Below are positions 61,044-64,000 of a stretch of 64,000 bases of DNA, piece after piece. This DNA is from Rhodomicrobium lacus (GTDB lineage Bacteria > Pseudomonadota > Alphaproteobacteria > Rhizobiales > Rhodomicrobiaceae). The notes beneath the pieces are model-generated. The model saw only the letters and a program-made list of their open reading frames with translations, was not told where the DNA came from and made no database searches. Each line of letters begins with the position of its first letter. Position 1 is the first letter of the stretch. The position numbers and the translations under genes are program-made. The stretch spans positions 186,001-250,000 of the forward strand of contig NZ_RZNF01000007.1 in assembly GCF_003992725.1 (NCBI RefSeq), read 5' to 3'.

Positions 61044-62708
61044 TCACCCCACCGTCTCGCGGAAGCGATTGACGATGGGATAGCGGCGGTCGCGCCCGAA
61101 ATTCCTCTCGGTGATCTTCACGCCGGGTGCCGCCTGCCGCCGCTTATACTCCGAAAGATAGAGCAGGCGCTCCACCTTCTTCACCGTCTCCGGCGCATGC
61201 CCGCGCGCCACGATGGCGGCCAGCGGCTCCTCGCGGTCCACGAGGCTTTCGAGGATGTCGTCCAGCACGTCGTAAGGCGGCAGCGAATCTTGATCGGTCT
61301 GGTTCTCGCGAAGCTCGGCGGTCGGCGCCTTGGTGATGATGTTGTCCGGGATCACGACGCCGCCCGGCCCGAGGCAGCCCTTCGGCACATGCTCGTTGCG
61401 GAAGCGCGACAGCGCGAAAACCTCCGTCTTGTAAAGATCCTTGATCGGGTTGAAGCCGCCGTTCATGTCGCCGTAGAGCGTGGCGTAGCCAGCCGACACC
61501 TCCGACTTGTTGCCCGTGGTCACGACCATGCCGCCGAACTTGTTCGACACGGCCATCAGCGTCGTGCCGCGAATGCGCGATTGCAGGTTTTCTTCGGCGA
61601 GCCCCGGTTCGGCGCCCTTGAACAGCGGCGCGAGCATGCCGCTGAACGCCTCGACCGCCGGATGGATCGGCACGATATCGTAGCGCACGCCGAGCGCTTC
61701 CGCGCAAGCGGCCGCGTCGTCGAGCGAGGCGTTCGACGTGTAGCGGTACGGCAGCATGATGCAGTGGACCCGCGAGGCATCGAGCGCGTCCGTCGCTATC
61801 GCGGCGCAGATCGCACTATCGATGCCGCCCGAGAGCCCGAGGACGACGCCAGGGAAGCGGTTCTTTTCCACATAATCGCGAAGCCCTGTCACGCAGGCGA
61901 GATAGGCGGCTTCACGCCCTTCCTCGACGCGCGCATTTGGGCCGTCGACGCAGGCCCAGCCACCTGCGTCCCGTCGCCATTCGGTGATCGCAAGCGCAGT
62001 TTCCCATGCGGGAAGCTGCGCCGCGAGCGCGCCGTCGCGATTGAGCGCGAAGGACGCGCCGTCGAACACAAGCTCGTCCTGCCCGCCCACCTGATTGACA
62101 TAAAGAAGCGGCAGGCCCGTTTCGGCCACGCGTGCGCGGGCGACGTCGAGCCGTTGGGCGCGCTTTTTCACCGTGAAGGGCGATCCGTTCGGCGAAATCA
62201 GAAGCTCCGCGCCGCGCGCCGCGAGCGAACCGGCAATCGCGGGCGTCCAGATGTCCTCGCAGATCGGCAGGCCGAGACGAAGCCCGGCGAAATCCACCGG
62301 CTCGGGCAGGGGCCCCGGCGCGAACACGCGCTTCTCGTCGAACACGCTGTAATTCGGCAGATCGACCTTATAGCGCACAGCTTCGATGCGCCCGCCGGCG
62401 AGCAGTGCAACGGCGTTGTAGACCTTGCCGTCCTCCCCCCATGGCGTGCCGACGAGCAGCGCCGGGCCGCCATCCGCCGTCTCCGCCGCCAGCGCGCGCA
62501 CCGCATCCATGCAGGCCGCTACGAAGGCGGGCTTCAAAATCAGATCCTCGGGGGGATAACCCGCAAGAAAAAGTTCGGGAAAGACGACCAGATCGGCGCC
62601 GGGCGCGCTCGCTTGCCCGCGAGATTCAAGGGCGAGCGCCACGTTTCCGGCGAGGTCGCCCACAACGGGGTTGAGCTGAGCGCAGGCGATGCGCAAGGAT
62701 ACAGTCAT
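61044..62708 (-). CDS. nadE: Glutamine-dependent NAD+ synthetase
   Basis: 554 residues. The N-terminal nitrilase-type glutaminase domain (about 1-260) has Glu in 'VVFPELFLAGYPPEDL', Lys in 'YKVDLPNYSVFDEKR' and Cys in 'LGLPICEDIWTP'. The C-terminal synthetase domain has the ATP loop 'LGLSGGIDSAICAAIA', 'TTGNKSEVSAGYATLYGDM' and 'KITERNFGRDRRYPIVNRF'. Converts nicotinic acid adenine dinucleotide to NAD+, using ammonia from glutamine. The ATG 62708 fits the family start 'MTVSLRIACAQLNP'; the open frame runs further upstream. Transcribed alone. Confidence 0.97.
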   Translation of the reverse strand: MTVSLRIACAQLNPVVGDLAGNVALALESRGQASAPGADLVVFPELFLAGYPPEDLILKPAFVAACMDAVRALAAETADGGPALLVGTPWGEDGKVYNAVALLAGGRIEAVRYKVDLPNYSVFDEKRVFAPGPLPEPVDFAGLRLGLPICEDIWTPAIAGSLAARGAELLISPNGSPFTVKKRAQRLDVARARVAETGLPLLYVNQVGGQDELVFDGASFALNRDGALAAQLPAWETALAITEWRRDAGGWACVDGPNARVEEGREAAYLACVTGLRDYVEKNRFPGVVLGLSGGIDSAICAAIATDALDASRVHCIMLPYRYTSNASLDDAAACAEALGVRYDIVPIHPAVEAFSGMLAPLFKGAEPGLAEENLQSRIRGTTLMAVSNKFGGMVVTTGNKSEVSAGYATLYGDMNGGFNPIKDLYKTEVFALSRFRNEHVPKGCLGPGGVVIPDNIITKAPTAELRENQTDQDSLPPYDVLDDILESLVDREEPLAAIVARGHAPETVKKVERLLYLSEYKRRQAAPGVKITERNFGRDRRYPIVNRFRETVG

Positions 62709-63005
62709 GGCGCGAAGGTCTCCGTTCCCCGCCGACGAGGACGGCGAGATGGTGTGCAGGGTGCACCACAAATTACGTCACGTTGCACGATTTTACGTCG
62801 AATTACGGCAGACTTGCACACGAATTCAAGACCCGAGTGCGGTCCGGGGCCTCGGTCTGGCAGAACGCCCGTCGCCAAGAAGGAGAGGCCCTTCAGCAGG
62901 CGACCACAGGATTTCGCCAATCGGCGCCGTCGAGCGGTTGCCTAAACAGGCGCGATTTGTTATTTGCACTGGGAGTGTGCGCTCGTACGCAGAGTGTGGC
63001 GCCGT

Positions 63006-63080
63006 GCCGGCTTAGCACAGTGGTAGTGCAGCGGTTTTGTAAACCGAAGGTCGGGGGTTCAAATCCCTCAGCCGGCACCA
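63006..63080 (+). tRNA. tRNA-Thr (UGU anticodon)
   Basis: A 75-base cloverleaf with encoded CCA: acceptor GCCGGCT/AGCCGGC, anticodon loop TTTGTAA with anticodon TGT, T arm GGGGGTTCAAATCCCTC. The D arm reads AGCACAGTGGTAGTGC rather than the usual AGCTCAG…GAGC, with pairing kept. The 297 bases upstream (62709-63005) hold no gene. Confidence 0.96.
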
Positions 63081-63398
63081 CAACGTTGCGTTGCAATATG
63101 AGGCTTCCAGCAGCCTTAGCTGAACTCGCACGAGGCGAATCATGTCGCTTGGCATTCAAGCTTAGTCCCAGCCCGAGACGGAAGACCTTCACCAAGTCTC
63201 AACCACTTCGACACGTCTTCGCGTTGTCAGACGCCTCGCGCAAGGCTGAAAAGCGCCTTTCTCTCCTGCGGGATCGCCTTGCCGTCCGTCGCCGAGAGCG
63301 CTGCAGCGCCGAGCCGCCGATGAAGCGGCACGAACGCTGTTGAGCAGGTCAGGAAGAGACGTCATGGCCTCACCGTCAGACCCACTGAAATCCCTGCA
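63081..63398. other. Gene-free stretch
   Basis: 318 bases between tRNA-Thr and the receptor 3' end. One plus-strand frame spans the tRNA and is not a gene. No repeats or terminators are recognised. Confidence 0.5.
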
Positions 63399-64000
63399 TC
63401 AGAAATCGATCTTCGTGCTGACCAGGAAGGTGCGTCCGGTTTCATAGAGAGGCTGCACAACGCCGGTGCCATACTCAAGACCGTAGGTTCCGCGCGCGGA
63501 ATAAGTCGCATCGAAGATGTTCTTCACCTCGCCGCGAAGCGTCAGTGATCGCAGCGACGGCGGACGGTATTCAACGAAGGCATTGGCGACCTGATAGCCC
63601 TTGATTGTGCCGAACGTGCTATCCGTCCGTTGCGTGAGTTCGTCATAGTCGAAAACGATTTCGATATCGGCGCCGACGGTTACGTTCCATTGCGCGATGG
63701 TATGCGCCGCTTCGAATGCCAGCACGTCGCCGATCGGGGCCGTGAGGTAGTTTCCAAGATAGGTGTCGGCTTTCTTGCCGTCGATCTCCGCGTCAGTGCG
63801 CACAAATCGCACGCGCGCGAAGCCGTCGCCCCAATCATAGGCGGCGCTGAGGTTGAAGCCGCGGGTTTGCACGTCGAAGGCGCGCAAAGGCTCCTTGTAA
63901 AGGGGCACGCGCGCATTATCGATTTCGGTCTGGAACACGCCCGCTTCGAACCGCAGGGCCCCGTATGGGATGACGAAGCCAGCGGTGTAGTTGTCAGACG
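63399..64000 (-). CDS. TonB-dependent receptor, C-terminal part (continues past window)
   Basis: About 200 C-terminal residues of an outer-membrane barrel. The frame stays open to base 64000, so the start lies outside. Typical strands ('FNLSAAYDWGDGFARVRFVRT', 'ANAFVEYRPPSLRSLTLRGEVKNIFDATYSARGTYG') lead to the final 'GRTFLVSTKIDF', ending in phenylalanine. The 'LRGEVKNIFDATYS' stretch is the usual C-terminal hallmark of TonB receptors; the substrate cannot be told. It could be energised by the ExbBD-TonB set at 19.5-21.9 kb. Confidence 0.92.
   Translation of the reverse strand, partial: SDNYTAGFVIPYGALRFEAGVFQTEIDNARVPLYKEPLRAFDVQTRGFNLSAAYDWGDGFARVRFVRTDAEIDGKKADTYLGNYLTAPIGDVLAFEAAHTIAQWNVTVGADIEIVFDYDELTQRTDSTFGTIKGYQVANAFVEYRPPSLRSLTLRGEVKNIFDATYSARGTYGLEYGTGVVQPLYETGRTFLVSTKIDF

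Noticed and set aside
61197-62945. Open frame of 582 codons on the plus strand
   Set aside because: Antisense shadow of nadE in high-GC DNA.
62783-63343. Open frame of 186 codons spanning the tRNA-Thr gene
   Set aside because: A protein gene running straight through a tRNA is very unlikely; no motif or ribosome site.

Overview
This is a 64 kb window of high-GC DNA with the gene style of an alphaproteobacterium of the Rhizobiales (Hyphomicrobiales). The supporting evidence is: a two-subunit M16 peptidase pair, a ribbon-helix-helix protein of the type usually seen in that order, a Calvin-type class II aldolase beside phosphoglycerate kinase and a phosphoglycolate phosphatase, SoxXA cytochromes, Irr/ICE-like iron boxes, and short 'ggaaaagtg…ggttttc' palindromic repeats typical of Rhizobiales. 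A photo- or chemo-autotroph in the style of Rhodomicrobium is possible, but that is inference only.

Layout. 1-5.7 kb: the 3' end of acnB, then fumC on the other strand, a small RHH protein, a gamma-glutamylcyclotransferase-like protein, a quinone oxidoreductase and a TrmH-type RNA methyltransferase. 5.7-14.3 kb: a secreted protein, the first copy of a palindromic repeat element, folP, glmM, an unrecognised gene, a large pentapeptide-repeat membrane protein, lrgAB and a SIMPL-domain protein, followed by a CAU-anticodon tRNA. 14.7-21.9 kb: a haem-acquisition cassette. hutW-hutX run left and a TonB-dependent receptor (with a one-base frameshift), exbB, exbD and tonB run right. The AT-rich divergent region between them carries two candidate Irr/ICE operators. 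22-28.3 kb: a large autotransporter and a large PAS-containing chemoreceptor. 28.5-39 kb: glutathione-dependent formaldehyde dehydrogenase, an L,D-transpeptidase, a Tat-exported phosphoesterase, a threonine dehydratase-type enzyme, an overlapping glycosyltransferase/LpxH-like pair, two tandem FadL-type porins and a PmtA-like methyltransferase. 39.4-47.9 kb: pgk, fba and gph, the second copy of the repeat element, soxX-soxA-thiD, a secreted protein, rlmN and a small membrane protein. 48-56.9 kb: a Sel1-type membrane protein, TauE/SafE and MarC permeases, a transglutaminase-like protein, a Uup-type ABC-F ATPase, and an M16 pair (one catalytic, one lacking the zinc motif). 57-64 kb: three tiny secreted proteins, a globin, gltX, a HigBA-like toxin-antitoxin pair with a palindromic operator, nadE, tRNA-Thr and the 3' end of a second TonB-dependent receptor.

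Themes. Most genes are core metabolism, but two stand out. One is a compact, self-contained haem uptake and degradation module (receptor, TonB-ExbBD, HutX carrier, HutW radical SAM enzyme with a His-rich tail) with candidate Irr control from the divergent region. The other is a roughly 167-bp two-palindrome repeat found twice. Its 37-bp core is identical but inverted between the copies, and in both copies its terminal CTAG supplies the stop codon of the gene it abuts. Several long open frames lie antisense to real genes; these are high-GC shadows and are not annotated.
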